Of a stretch of DNA of 64,000 bases, positions 34,040 to 44,362 are shown one piece after another. The notes beneath the pieces are model-generated. The model was not told the origin of the DNA. It did not search any database and was given only the letters and a program-made list of their open reading frames with translations. Origin of the DNA: Acanthacorydalis orientalis (Eukaryota > Arthropoda > Insecta > Megaloptera > Corydalidae); contig CM068313.1 in the NCBI GenBank assembly GCA_034766995.1, positions 58,448,877 through 58,512,876 of the forward strand. Reading direction: 5' to 3'. A program made the translations under genes and the position numbers. Position 1 is the first letter of the stretch. Every line of letters begins with the position of its first letter.

Positions 34040-34660
34040 TTTGGAAAAAACAATTTCATTCCTCGTCATGGTCTTCATTGGCGACTATACACTTGGTCCA
34101 GTGAATCTGCAAAATACGCATTTGCGGTGCCAATAACATCATAATTTGACAAAAGCATTTTGTACGAACCAATCTTATCCGTTTTTGTTTTAATTCTTCT
34201 TTAAAATGGTTCAATAATGTTGTATAATAAGCTCCTGTTATCGTTTTTTACTTGGTTAAGTAGTCGATCAGAATGATTTCTTGGAAATCCCAAAAAATAG
34301 CGGCCATCACCTTCCCATCCGACAAAACAGTCTTTGCCTTCTTTATTGCACTTTCATCAGTCATTGTCCACTAATCGGACTGCTTCTTTGAGTCAGGTGT
34401 GTAGTGGTGAAACCATGTTTGATCCACGGTGACGAATCGACGCAAAAAGGCTTTCTCGTTTTTTTCCATTTTTACAGCAACTGCTACAATGCACCTTTGA
34501 ATATCTATAGAACGTGAACAAAGCGTCCCATTTGGTTGAAATTTCGCCTGAAATAGTTTGAAAATTACACTTGATATCCATGATATTACCAAATGAATGG
34601 TGGAGTCATATCATAGACATTTACTAAAGTTATCACCTGCCCTATATACATAGTCTTTTG
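34040..34660 (-). pseudogene. mariner transposase relic
   Basis: Minus-strand relic of the same subfamily as the copy at 9.74-10.53 kb. ORF text includes FLRRFVTVDQTWFHHYTPDS followed by KKQSD, where the expected catalytic VDETW is VDQTW. Further on are KTVLSDGKVMAAIFWDFQEI and LIDYL-NQ text and RIHWTKCIVANEDHDEE at the end. Truncated at the N-terminus and lacking the middle catalytic blocks. Several frameshifts. Confidence 0.8.
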
Positions 34661-35360
34661 AACGTTAAGTTTGGAACTTGAAAATCTTAAAACGACAAAA
34701 AATAGTTTAACTTAAAACAGAGCTATAATTGATTCAATTTAGGCACAGAATTATTTCTTACACCTAATAAATAGCATTTCTAGTAACCAATTAACATAAA
34801 ATGCCTATCATATTAAATGAAGAGATGTTTTTTTACAAACTGGATGATTATTTAAATACGCATACAAAATGCGATAATAATAATGTATAGAACGTGAGTA
34901 CAAAATTACTACATCCAAACAGTGTAGAATAATTAACTAAGAAGCAACAGTATATATTAAACTGAAAGGGTTAAATTTTATCAGACGATTCAGTAATAAT
35001 TTACAATCACACAGCTGCATTTAAGAACGATGAAAGCTTTTCTCGCTCTCTAGCTAAACAGTACTTCGCCAAGTGTGCATTGTAATATTCCATCCCTTCC
35101 GTCCTAAACTGTTATTCACTTTCAACTCGTAATATTCACTGCTACTGAAAGTAAACTTTGAGAAAGTGTTGTTAATCAAATAGACTATTTTATATTGTAA
35201 TATTGAATTGATAACTGCTTCCTCCTGGACGTACTGTAAAATCGTTTATTTTATTTTTCAGAATAATAAAATTGCATAAAATAACCTTTCTTAATATGAA
35301 TAAACACCAATACGAGTAAATTTTAATTTAGAGTATTACATTTAAAATGTCAATTATCAA
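34661..35360. other. unannotated spacer
   Basis: No gene. 34730-34785 has GATTCAATTTAGGCAC followed by TTACACCTAATA, which may be decayed MITE or mariner ends. Confidence 0.45.
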
Positions 35361-35368
35361 ATACATAC

Positions 35369-35427
<59 letters not shown>
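35361..35427. repeat. (TA)n microsatellite
   Basis: TA tract with CATA interruptions at the left. Confidence 0.95.
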
Positions 35428-35428
<1 letters not shown>

Positions 35429-35489
35429 GTGTGTGGTAACATTTTAAAAACACTCATATCATACTCATACAATAAAAAAAACTGTTTAT

Positions 35490-35916
35490 CCTCATCCAGC
35501 CCGAAGACTGGTCCCCGAATTTATCAATCGAAACGGTCCAATCCTGCTACACGACAATGTACGACCACACGTTCCATGTTTGAGCCTTCAAAAGTTAAAT
35601 GAATTGGGAAATGAAACATTGCCTTATCCATCATACTCCACAGACGTCTCATCAACAGATTATCATTTGTTTAAACATTTCGACAATTTTTTACAGAGTA
35701 AGAGAACAACTGAACTGTTACCGAAAGTTCATTTTGAGATTTTATCAACTCTAGAACTCCAGAATTTGAACCACCGGAATTAATAAACTTATACTTAATT
35801 GGCAAAAATGTGTAGATTCTAATAGTGCTTTTTTGTAATAAAAATTTAATTATAAGCTGAGAAAACTGTATATGAATTTGAAGATTACAAACCGCAATTA
35901 TTTTTTTACCAACTAA
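35490..35916 (+). pseudogene. mariner transposase C-terminal third with 3' terminal repeat
   Basis: Plus strand reads NGPILLHDNVRPHVP (second catalytic block, about 35530-35575) and SLQKLNELGNETLPYPSYST, then DVSSTDYHLFKHFDNFL (third block; D of TDYH kept). After frameshifts it reads TGINKLI-NWQKCVDSN (about 35770-35822), the family's GINKLVSRWQKC end. The 3' terminal repeat is clear: AAACCGCAATTATTTTTTTA then CCAACTAA at 35916, followed by TA. This is the complement of the TTAGTTGGT...AATTGCGGTTT type mariner end. Confidence 0.85.
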
Positions 35917-35918
35917 TA

Positions 35919-36376
35919 CTAAAATTTCAGAGAAAAATACAGAAAAATCCAATTTATCTGTTAATGTTTGGAAATAAGTTTATTTGTTTACAGATTAAAT
36001 ACCGATTTTTGATAAATGACATTTCATGTAAACTTTTTATCGTTATTTATTTTATATTTTATATACTTCAATCTAATAACAAATATTTGATAGTAATACA
36101 CCACATTCTTCTATTATTTTTCATTGCAGGCTTGTATGTGGTTTCATTTCCTCACCTCGTGTTTGTAACATTTATTTTGTTGTTTATTCCTGCATATAAG
36201 TTGTTTTCACAAGACAAATTGTCGAGAAATTACACATGAGACAACACAGTTATATTAATTAGAAAAAAATAAGGATAATTATAATAAACAAAGATAAACG
36301 AACAAAATAATTTTTGAAAATCAGCTGTTTTGAAATGTTTTCCAAGAATATTTAATAAAAATTAAAAAAAAACTTT

Positions 36377-36390
<14 letters not shown>
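35919..36390. other. unannotated A+T-rich spacer
   Basis: The 91-codon frame at 35964-36239 is hydrophobic low-complexity translation of A+T-rich DNA. It is not accepted as a gene. Confidence 0.5.

Positions 36391-36428
<38 letters not shown>
36391..36428. repeat. (TTA)n(TA)n microsatellite
   Basis: A short ATT repeat passes into TA. Confidence 0.95.
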
Positions 36429-36432
<4 letters not shown>

Positions 36433-36495
36433 CGGAAAACATAAATGTCAAATAGTAAAATAACAGAAATAAATTGTTTATGGAAAATATATAAC

Positions 36496-36681
36496 TCACC
36501 TCGAAGAAATTGCATCAACTGCATACAATAAGCCCCGATGTGATAAAACAAACGAGCACATATCGAATGCAGTTTCGTCATACTTGCACGTTTTATATCT
36601 CAAGGCTATATTAAATGTATGCGTATTTTCGATATGTTGTACCACAGTACACTTATCGAGATGAAACCCTCCAACATTCAA
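36496..36681 (-). other. possible host exon (weak)
   Basis: Minus-strand open frame of 61 codons starting MNVGGFHLDKCTVVQHIENT, in a patch less A+T-rich than its flanks. The coding-like text runs to a perfect consensus donor, CGAG|GTGAGT, at about 36499-36490 on the minus strand. The frame becomes closed by TGA within the donor, as expected for an exon boundary. No convincing polypyrimidine acceptor is seen upstream, and no domain is recognised. It could be a first exon, or chance. Confidence 0.2.
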
Positions 36682-36977
36682 TAAATTTATATCGGTTTTA
36701 ACTAGTTTTGATTAGGCTACGGTTTACAGAACGATAAACGTATAAAAAAAAAACTAGAGAATCATTTCTAGCAATTTTCTAGTAAAAGAGAGATATGGGA
36801 ATAGAATTCAAAATAAACGAATAAAGGGGATAGAGAAATGTGGTCAAAATACGATAGTTTTATGGGTTCCCTTCAACAATAAAAGGATACAAGTGATGAA
36901 ATTGGTGTGATAGGGTAGGATAAGCGTTAAGTATTCAAGTGGCCATTCAAGAAATATATGTGGAGCGAATCAGTTTA

Positions 36978-36979
<2 letters not shown>
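36682..36979. other. unannotated spacer
   Basis: No feature recognised. Confidence 0.5.

Positions 36980-37050
<71 letters not shown>
36980..37050. repeat. (TA)n microsatellite
   Basis: TA tract with one CATA interruption. Confidence 0.95.
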
Positions 37051-37054
<4 letters not shown>

Positions 37055-37059
37055 CATGT

Positions 37060-37270
37060 ATTAGGATTCCAAATGAATTCAGTGACTTTTTATAGAAAAT
37101 TAATGTTTCCATAAAAATGAAGTTCATTTCAATCCATAAAATATTTCTCACTATTTTATATAATTTTGATCCATCTGTCAGATAACTGAAGAATCCCTTA
37201 CTGAAATAAATATGGCGGTCTTAAATCAATGAATTCGTCGATGCATTTTCGGATTTCTTTAGTTACCGAA
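37060..37270 (-). mobile_element. mariner-derived short repeat (copy c)
   Basis: Homologous on the minus strand to copies a and b (shared CCATCTGTCAGATAACTGA and TATATAATTTTGATCC). C-terminal remnant only. Confidence 0.45.
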
Positions 37271-37287
37271 TGTTTTAGGAACTAGAA

Positions 37288-38060
37288 TTGCTCAAGAATC
37301 GGTGAGTTGATAGGTAGTGACCTCTAGTTTATGTTCCCTTAACCCTTTAATGCACTTTTGTACCGTTTGAGTGAAAACGGGGATGAATGTTTCAAAACAA
37401 CGCATGAGCACCATGTAATTAGAAGCTGTGAAGCTTTATAAAATGAGTATTTATCATAGTTGGTAAGGTTAGATAATCGGAAGCCTAGGTGTCTGGAGTT
37501 CAATATTCTTCTTTTCTGATTTTTTTGTTTTATCTTTGTAAAGCAAATGTTATGTTAATATAAGAATTTCTCTTTTCTCAATACATTTTTATTGTTTTTT
37601 TTTTCTGCAACAATGACACCTAAAAATATTTCGACGTTAATCTTATTACCCTTTATTTTTTTATCATTATAAAACACATGCATATTTTTATAGTCGTAAG
37701 AGAACATTGAAATAAATTGATTGCAGCTACGCAAATTTGAAATAACAACGCTGATCGCAGTGGAGAAGATTTCGAAGCAAAGATTCCAAAAACTTCATAT
37801 CTCTTCTGTGTAAGAGTAGACTTGCTACATAACGTTATGCTGCATGATTCACAGGAAAAATAGTTATGCAAGTTCTTCAAATCTTTGCTCTGAAATCCTT
37901 TCCACTCCGATCAGCTTTGTTATTTCAAATTTGTGTGTAGCTGCAGTCAATTTATTGCAAATGGAACATAAACTAAGGAAACTAAAGTTAAGGGAACATA
38001 AACTAGTGGTCACTACCTACCAACCCACCGACCCTCGAGAGATTCGAGTTCTCCATGTAG
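37288..38060. repeat. fold-back element with two nested inverted repeats
   Basis: The outer arms (37288-37340 and 37998-38060) share TAGGTAGTGACC and TAGTTTATGTTCCCTTAA as complements. The inner arms (about 37709-37800 and 37868-37960) share ATAAATTGATTGCAGCTACG, AAATTTGAAATAACAACGCT and GATCGCAGTGGAGAAGATTT as complements, with a 65-base loop. The left side carries an extra asymmetric stretch (37340-37708). Open frames across it (37653-37880, 37844-38122) are two mirror versions of the same arm translated in opposite directions, so they are not accepted as genes. Confidence 0.85.
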
Positions 38061-38940
38061 GCGCCTTCTTGTTAGTAACACCAAAAAAAATTTTTTTTCT
38101 TTTGAAAAGAAAATCAGGCTGAAGGGTTTAAATATTCTCAAGCGACTATTTTCAATGCACCACAATGTATGAAGAAAACAGATATAGAGGTACAAGTATG
38201 CGCATCATACATTTCACATATAATAAAATATTAAATTTTACAAACAGACATATTCAAAAACGAAAACTTAATAATATTTTTATTAATTCGTTTTGAGAGA
38301 TACAATCATGAATTTTCTCATAATCTTTCATAAAAAAAATCTCTTGAACATAGAGTCATTACACAGAGATTGCATTCACCTTGCACTCGTACAATCTAAG
38401 TACTCCGAAGATTCTATAAGCTTTTATTGTAGCCACAGGCGGTAGATAGGATTTTAAACGAATTGAAAATCGTACTGGAAACGTTCTCGTACACATATGA
38501 AAATAAACACATACTTACGTGTGTTACAAGAAAAAGGGGCTCTAGTGCACACTCTGCATACATCTCTATCTGAATTCCGCGTCTGCTATTGCTGACAAGT
38601 GTGTATATAACAGGGACACGATGTCGTTGCATATAATGCAAGACGAAATGTATGAAATACAGAAGAGACGCTGATTGTCGCGCTGATTGAACAAAGGCTA
38701 CGATCAGCTGCGTCCCACAGCCGTATCAATGCACGCAGCTGGTCTCTATGAACTTCTCGATCGTCTGTTTGTCAACCCATTTCTAACGCAATGCAGCATT
38801 CGGTTTGAAAATGTAACTAGTAATGCTTCCATTTTACCTTTTATCTGCGATTTCATTTCAAACGAATCGAATCAAACTCAATAAGATACGGAGTTTTTGT
38901 TTAACGTCTGCATATATCTTTATTTCAATACACAAACACA
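38061..38940. other. unannotated spacer
   Basis: No recognised gene or repeat. 38520-38800 is less A+T-rich but without a domain. Confidence 0.45.
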
Positions 38941-38949
38941 CATATATAT

Positions 38950-39042
<93 letters not shown>

Positions 39043-39072
39043 TATATGTATATATATATATACAAATAAATA

Positions 39073-39142
<70 letters not shown>
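38941..39142. repeat. (TA)n microsatellite, ~200 bp
   Basis: Longest TA-type tract of the window, with AAATAAA interruptions. Its right end is the TA target of the following mariner. Confidence 0.95.
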
Positions 39143-39148
<6 letters not shown>

Positions 39149-40290
39149 TGTAACATATGAAATTGTGGAATTTGTAGGTGAGAATTAAAACGCAATATTT
39201 TTAACAAAACAAAATATATTTTATCAAAATAAGATCCATCAGCTTCAATGGTCTTTTGCCAACGAGAAATTATATTATTTATCCCATTTTTATAAAAATC
39301 GACAATTTTAGATCTTATAAAATCTTCGAATCCTTGAATCACTTCTGTTTGGTTTCGGAATTTTTTATTTCTTAAATAGTATTCCAAGCGGCAAAAAATG
39401 ATAGTCTTTCTGTGAAAGATCTGGTGAATAAGGGGTATGCGGTAAATTTTCATAATTTAATGAATTTAATTTAGAAATTGTGATTCGAGATTTGTGTGGT
39501 CGAGCATTTTCTTGTATGAGTATTGGCCCATATTTATTGATTAGCATTAGCTGTTTTGTTTTTAATTTTTCATTCGTATTGTCGATTTCTAGACAATATG
39601 AGTGAGCCGTAATTGCTTCGTCTGGTTTAAAAAAAGAATAATTGATTATTCCTTTATTTGTTCACCATACAATAACTATAAATTTTTTGGTTTAATGACG
39701 GCTTGGGTGTTTGTCCTGGAGCTTTATTTGCATTTAACCATTGTCCAGATCTTTTTCTGATATAATACAGAATCCACTTTTCATCACAAGTAATGATTCG
39801 GTTTAAAAATGACGTTCTATCATTTCGAATCATCAATGAAGAACACATCTCGAAGCGTCTCAGTTTCTGACTATCTGTCAATTCGTGCGACACACACTTA
39901 TCCAGCTTTTTCACCTTTCCTATTGCTGCGAGGTGACAAGAAACAGTAACGCTTAAACACTAACACTTAAATCACGAGACGTAACACTTAAATCACTTAA
40001 TACGAGAGCTCAAACTGTTGTATGTGGATTAACTTCTGTCATGGCTCTCAAATGTTCTTCGTTCACAATGGTTTTGGGCCTTCCTCGAGGCGCATTGTCG
40101 AGATTCATATTACCGGAATGACATTTTTTGAACCATAACTGAATTGTTCTCTGGCTAGTCGACCCTTCTTCGAAAGATCCATTGATATTTTTACCTGCTA
40201 CCACTGCATTGTGTCCCAACTTGAACTCATATGAAAAAAGTAGACGCAAATCGTTTGTGGACACCATCCTGTTAAAGGGTATAAAAAAAT
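39143..40290 (-). pseudogene. mariner transposase relic (HDNARPH/GINK subfamily)
   Basis: Nearly full-length minus-strand mariner broken by several frameshifts. Pieces in order: 40010-40267 (LRLLFSYEFKLGHNAVVAGK, then QRTIQLWFKKCHSGN and APRGRPKTIVNEEHLRAM, the two helix-turn-helix motifs); 39654-39914 (KKLDKCVSHELTDSQKLRRF, then RIITCDEKWILYYIRKRSGQ with the first catalytic Asp); 39365-39547 (GPILIQENARPHKSRITISK, where the expected HDN is QEN; then [20 protein letters not shown] with the third Asp); and 39147-39453 ([35 protein letters not shown]). The 3' terminus TTAGAATGTAACATATGAAA abuts (TA)n. Inactive. Confidence 0.9.
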
Positions 40291-40450
40291 AAACGTATCA
40301 ACAATAACTCCGTATTTAAATAAAATTGAATTGTACAGTACATAAGTCAATTCCAAATAGCTGAACTTGTAAAATATTGCACAAAACCTTTCTTAATCGC
40401 GGTCGACCTCTGACTGACTGAAATTTGGCAAGTTGATATATTACAAATTA
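40291..40450. other. unannotated spacer
   Basis: No feature recognised. Confidence 0.5.
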
Positions 40451-40470
40451 ATATATATATAAATATATAA

Positions 40471-40519
<49 letters not shown>
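40451..40519. repeat. (TA)n microsatellite
   Basis: TA tract with AAATATA interruptions. Confidence 0.95.
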
Positions 40520-40520
<1 letters not shown>

Positions 40521-40550
40521 TGGATCAGTGCAAAAGTTCGTATACGATTC
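40520..40550 (+). repeat. solo mariner-type terminal repeat
   Basis: TTGGATCAGTGCAAAAGTTC and GTATACG immediately after (TA)n match the irritans-type end GTTGGAACAAAAGTTCGTAG seen at 47096. No matching transposase follows. Confidence 0.5.
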
Positions 40551-40734
40551 AATTAGGTGATGTAAGGCGTGCCAAATGGCAGCGTTCGTAATTGAAATAT
40601 ATTCATGTTATATATCGTCTGAAAGGTGACAATCACAGCTGTTATTTGAGCATCAGACGCTTGTTGAGATTCAAATTTTTGAAAATAGACAACAAAAACA
40701 TTGACTTTCGTCACGTTACGTTGTAACAGTTTCA

Positions 40735-40990
40735 AAAAGCAGTAACCTTTGGTGCGGCAACGAATATTATTCGTCAGGTATTGTTTGAAAACTACAGGGA
40801 CACAGGTTCAGGGTTAAAATGAAAACCAGCTGAAAGACCACGGAGCATTCCGACACTAGACAATATACCAACTCTATGAAACATTCCATTGTGCAATCTC
40901 CCAAACGTTCAACCTGTAAACATGCTTCTGATTTGGTGTTTGATAGAACTTTCTCAAAAAAAGATAGGCGACCCTTATATTTCATTAGAG
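40735..40990 (+). pseudogene. DUF4817-type transposase N-terminal fragment
   Basis: Across frames reads TNIIRQVLFENYRDTGSGLK, AERPRSIPTLDNI and, after a shift, HSIVQSPKRSTCKHASDL and FDRTFSKK. This matches the N-terminal helix-turn-helix region of insect DUF4817 proteins (V-x-NFRETGS...GRPRS-V-T-x-ENI...SVxxSPKRSxRKHA). Only about 85 codons remain. Confidence 0.7.
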
Positions 40991-41883
40991 ACTAATGATA
41001 CTTTAATAGCGTCCAATGATAAATATTCTTCAGATGTGTAAATACCCTCAAATTTATCATTAAATAATCGATTATATTCTGAAGTTTGTATAAACGATCA
41101 CTTTTATTCACCATTTTATTATTCGTAAAATGTAAATCACAGTACTTATTAATTTCAAATAATAAAATAAATCAATGTGCATAGCATTTCCAATTTAGAG
41201 GTAGATAACAAGCGACATAACTATCACGTTATTTTCACTTTGGTAAGAAACGACAAGCGATGTATGTATCAAGTAGTTCCAGTGCAAGAGGTTAACAACA
41301 TATTATAACCAGGACACAAAATATCACACACAAAAGACTTTTGTCAGGATCTCGTACCCATAGGTACGGACTTCAATATCAAGACGGCAATACAAAAGAT
41401 ATCTAAATACCTCAATACGTGAAAAATATTTTTAACATAGACAATTATCACTTAGGATATAATGTATAAGATCAAATGTGATGCCTAAGGTCTTACAAAT
41501 CTCAAGCATGTTTAATCGGCGGTCTTTAATGCCATATCATTGACTTTAAGGATGGTTTCTGTACTGAAAACACTACGCAGTTGTCTCTCATACTTTTTCT
41601 GTCACCACTGAACAGTAATATCTATTTACTATCGAATATGAAAAATCAGATTTACTGAAGAGTCTCATCAATATCGGATTTGATCTAGGTTACTTTTAAA
41701 TACTTCTTATTCAAGTAATTGTTCATAACACAATTTTCGATTTTGTCCAGTTATTAAGACAGGCGTGCCTCAATTACTTTCAATGGCCGTTGAACATGAA
41801 TTACTTGACAGATCGAGCTAAAATTTTACAAAAGTTCTTAGGAGATGTAAAACTTTACAATACCATGAAATTGTTACTACTTA
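40991..41883. other. spacer with a possible mariner fragment
   Basis: Minus-strand text near 41470-41570 (LKDRRLNMLEICKTLGITFD, LIHYILSDN, with frame changes) resembles the helix-turn-helix linker of mariners (DRRLKVREIAETLGIS...VH-ILH). Nothing else recognised. Confidence 0.35.
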
Positions 41884-43165
41884 CGAGGGTGGTCCCAGAA
41901 GTACCCGGCCTGACCTAGAGATGGCGGTAGTTGTTTGAAAAATATCACTGTATTAGAAAGTACACAATCTATAAAGCATATGTTTCAAGTTTGAGGACGC
42001 CACGTTGTTTAGTATTTGTTTGGCAGCCATCGATAGTGAACGTTTTCAGTGAATTTGTGAAAATGGAGAAAATTGGTCATCGTTACGTAATACAATACTT
42101 TTATTTGAAAGGCCTCCGCCCGACCAATATAAAAGCTGAACTGGATTCTACTCTGGATGAGTCTGCTCCTTCGTTTACAACAGTGAAATATTGGGTAGCA
42201 GAGTTTAAACGAGGCCGTACGAGCTGCCAAGACGATCATCGCAGTGGTCGACCAAATGAGGTGACGACTCCAGAAATGGCGAAGAAAATCCACAAACCGG
42301 TACTGGACGCTCGTCGACTGAAAGTGCACGAGCTAACAGACATAGTAGGCACTTCAAAAAGCGCGGTACATCGCATATTATCTGAAAATTTGGACATGAG
42401 AAAGCTGTGTGCATAATGGGTGCCGCGTTTGCTCACACTCGAGCAAAAACAGGGTCGAGAAGATGTTTCAATTGAGTGTTTAGCGAAGTTTCGCAGCGAC
42501 AAAGCAGAATTTTTGCGCCGTTTCATAACCATGGATGAAACATGTGTCCATCGCTTCACACCCGAGACAAAATAACGGACTGAAAAGGGAGAACCGGCTC
42601 CGAAAAAGGCGAAGACCGTTTCATCTGCAGGCAAGGTCATGGCGTCGGTTTTTTGGGATGCGCGTGGGATAATTTTCATTGACTATCTTGAAAAAGGAAA
42701 AACTATCGACGGCGAATATTATGCGAACTTATTGCAACGTTTGAGCGAAGAAATCAAGCAAAAACGGCCGCATTTGGCTAAGGAGAAAGTGTTTTTTCAT
42801 CAAGACAATGCACCAGCTCACAAATCCATTGTTGCAATGGCCAAAATTGATGAATGAAAGTTTGAATTGCTACCTCGTGCACCCTATTCGCCATATTTAG
42901 CCCGCTCGGATTATTTTCTGTTCCCGAACGTGAAAAAATCGCTCAGTGGTCAAAGATTTCCCAACGATGAAGGAGTGATGTCGGCAGTTAATGGGTATTT
43001 TGAGGAGCGAGACAGTTCTTATTATAAAAAGGGTATCGAACTCATTGAACATCGCTGGGAAAAGTGTATAGAGCTGAAAGGAGATTATGTTAAAAAATAA
43101 ATATATTTTTTTCCAAAATTTTTGTGTTTTCTTTGTTGGGTCGGGTACTTCTGGGACCACCCTTG
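41884..43165 (+). mobile_element. nearly intact mariner element with TIRs and TA target duplication
   Basis: TA at 41882-41883 and 43166-43167 flanks a 1282-bp element. The left end reads CGAGGGTGGTCCCAGAAGTA, then CCCGGCC. The right end read as complement is CAAGGGTGGTCCCAGAAGTA, then CCCGACC. This length and structure are normal for a complete mariner. The coding region has three nonsense codons but no frameshift, making it the youngest-looking full-length transposon in the window. Confidence 0.95.
42063..43100 (+). pseudogene. mariner transposase, full length with three nonsense codons
   Basis: DDD transposase that binds the terminal repeats and cuts and pastes the element at TA. The frame runs from ATG 42063 (MEKIGHRYVIQYFYLKGLRP) for 346 codons. 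The first helix-turn-helix is near residues 10-50 and the second, LDARRLKVHELTDIVGTSKS, near 85-105. Then come WVPRLLTLEQKQ, the first catalytic block ITMDETCVHRFTPETK, and KVMASVFWDARGIIFIDYLE. The second block is VFFHQDNAPAHKSIVAMAK. The third is LPRAPYSPYLARSDYFLFPN, with the last catalytic Asp in RSDYF. The end is HRWEKCIELKGDYVKK. Stops occur at 42414-42416, near 42573 and at 42855-42857. All three catalytic Asp residues are present. The start fits the family's usual 340-350 residues. It is often annotated in insects as SETMAR-like. Confidence 0.95.
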
Positions 43166-43167
43166 TA

Positions 43168-43210
43168 CAAAGTCATCTATATCTTATTTCAAGAACTTTC
43201 TGATTGGTGC

Positions 43211-43214
<4 letters not shown>
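43168..43214. other. short spacer
   Basis: Unique sequence between the mariner and a TA tract. Confidence 0.5.

Positions 43215-43267
<53 letters not shown>
43215..43267. repeat. (TA)n microsatellite
   Basis: Pure TA tract. Confidence 0.95.
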
Positions 43268-43270
<3 letters not shown>

Positions 43271-43690
43271 CACTGAAACATATGCACACAAGTGTATTAA
43301 CTGTCTCTTAATAAATCTTTCATTCAGATTCAAGTATTATATTTCGTTTCGTGTTACTCTATAGTGTTTTCACTTACCGTCGCTTGAATATTCACGAACG
43401 TCAATTTGCTTATTCTAAGCACACTGGCAACGTATGGCTTAAAAATATTGCAATGAATAGAAAATTTACATTATCCGCCGTCGCATGTATGCACTCTAGT
43501 TGAAAGTGTCGTAATTCAAAAAGGATTAAGGCGCGTATTATACTTCTTAAATAGGGGAGTGATATATATGTTCGATGTATGAAGATTTTGCAATTTTCGA
43601 ATGATGGACGAGTAGTCGGTCTAACATTGATTCGAAATTATAAATGCAACCACATGCACTTACATAATTTTTTTTATTTCTATATAGATA

Positions 43691-43694
<4 letters not shown>
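43268..43694. other. unannotated spacer
   Basis: No feature recognised. Confidence 0.5.
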
Positions 43695-43755
<61 letters not shown>

Positions 43756-43756
43756 A
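43695..43756. repeat. compound microsatellite (TA)n(TG)n
   Basis: A TA block passes directly into about ten TG repeats. Confidence 0.95.
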
Positions 43757-43859
43757 TATACGGTATACAAGAACTGTGTGTGTAACATGTTTTTCGTTTG
43801 CTTTGTAAAGCGAAGGTGGAGGGGTTGTGGAAGTTCATTATTGTGTGTACCAATTCGTG

Positions 43860-44188
43860 GAGTTTTAGTTGCAATGGAGCCGTTCATCGATACATACAGT
43901 TCATGTGATTATCGCAACGATGATTCTATTGTTGTTGTTCAACGTTTGTATCTTGCCGAATACAAAACATAAAATGCATCCAGCGTCAATGTAATCAGAA
44001 AATGGATCAAGATGTTCGAAACAACAGGATCCATGGTAAGAAATCAAAACGCAAGCCGTTCAGGATCCGTGAGAGTCGATGAAAGAATTCAACAGGAGCT
44101 AGAATCGACAAGACAAAATCCAACGTTATCAATTCTTCAACGTAGTCAGACTCTTAACATAAAAAAATCATCTTTGCAGCAAATGTAA
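43860..44188 (+). pseudogene. DUF4817-like transposase N-terminal fragment
   Basis: Plus-strand text: IVVVQRLYLAEYKT, a stop, then SSVNVIRKWIKMFETTGSMV, SGSVRVDERIQQELESTRQN and LSILQRSQTLNIKKSSLQQ. The pattern (RRxxxxFExTGSV...R-S-x-R-x-x-E-x-I...R-S-x-x-L-N-I...SL) fits the two helix-turn-helix motifs of the DUF4817 family. The sequence then stops and joins a mariner 3' end. Confidence 0.6.
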
Positions 44189-44189
44189 A

Positions 44190-44279
44190 ATGCTCGATTT
44201 GAATCTTAAAGCATACCTACAAATTCCGAAAAAAACCCACCTACAAATTCCGAAATTTCATATCTTACACCCTAATTTA
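44190..44279 (+). mobile_element. mariner 3'-terminal fragment
   Basis: CCTACAAATTCCGAAATTTC then ATATCTTACACCCTAAT is the complement of the terminus of the mariner at 39143. The CCTACAAATTCCGAAA unit is present twice in tandem. No transposase remains attached. Confidence 0.65.
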
Positions 44280-44303
44280 TTTTTAATAATTTACAATTCT
44301 TGT

Positions 44304-44317
44304 ATATATATATATAT

Positions 44318-44342
<25 letters not shown>
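44304..44342. repeat. (TA)n microsatellite
   Basis: TA tract between two mariner ends. It continues as TATATAG to about 44358. Confidence 0.9.

Positions 44343-44357
<15 letters not shown>

Positions 44358-44362
<5 letters not shown>

Noticed and set aside
35964..36239. 91-codon hydrophobic protein
   Set aside because: The composition is that expected from T-rich DNA. There is no conserved motif, and it starts right after a mariner relic.
37653..38122. Two opposed open frames containing similar FQIC/ISNLCVAA text
   Set aside because: They are the two arms of an inverted repeat read in opposite directions.
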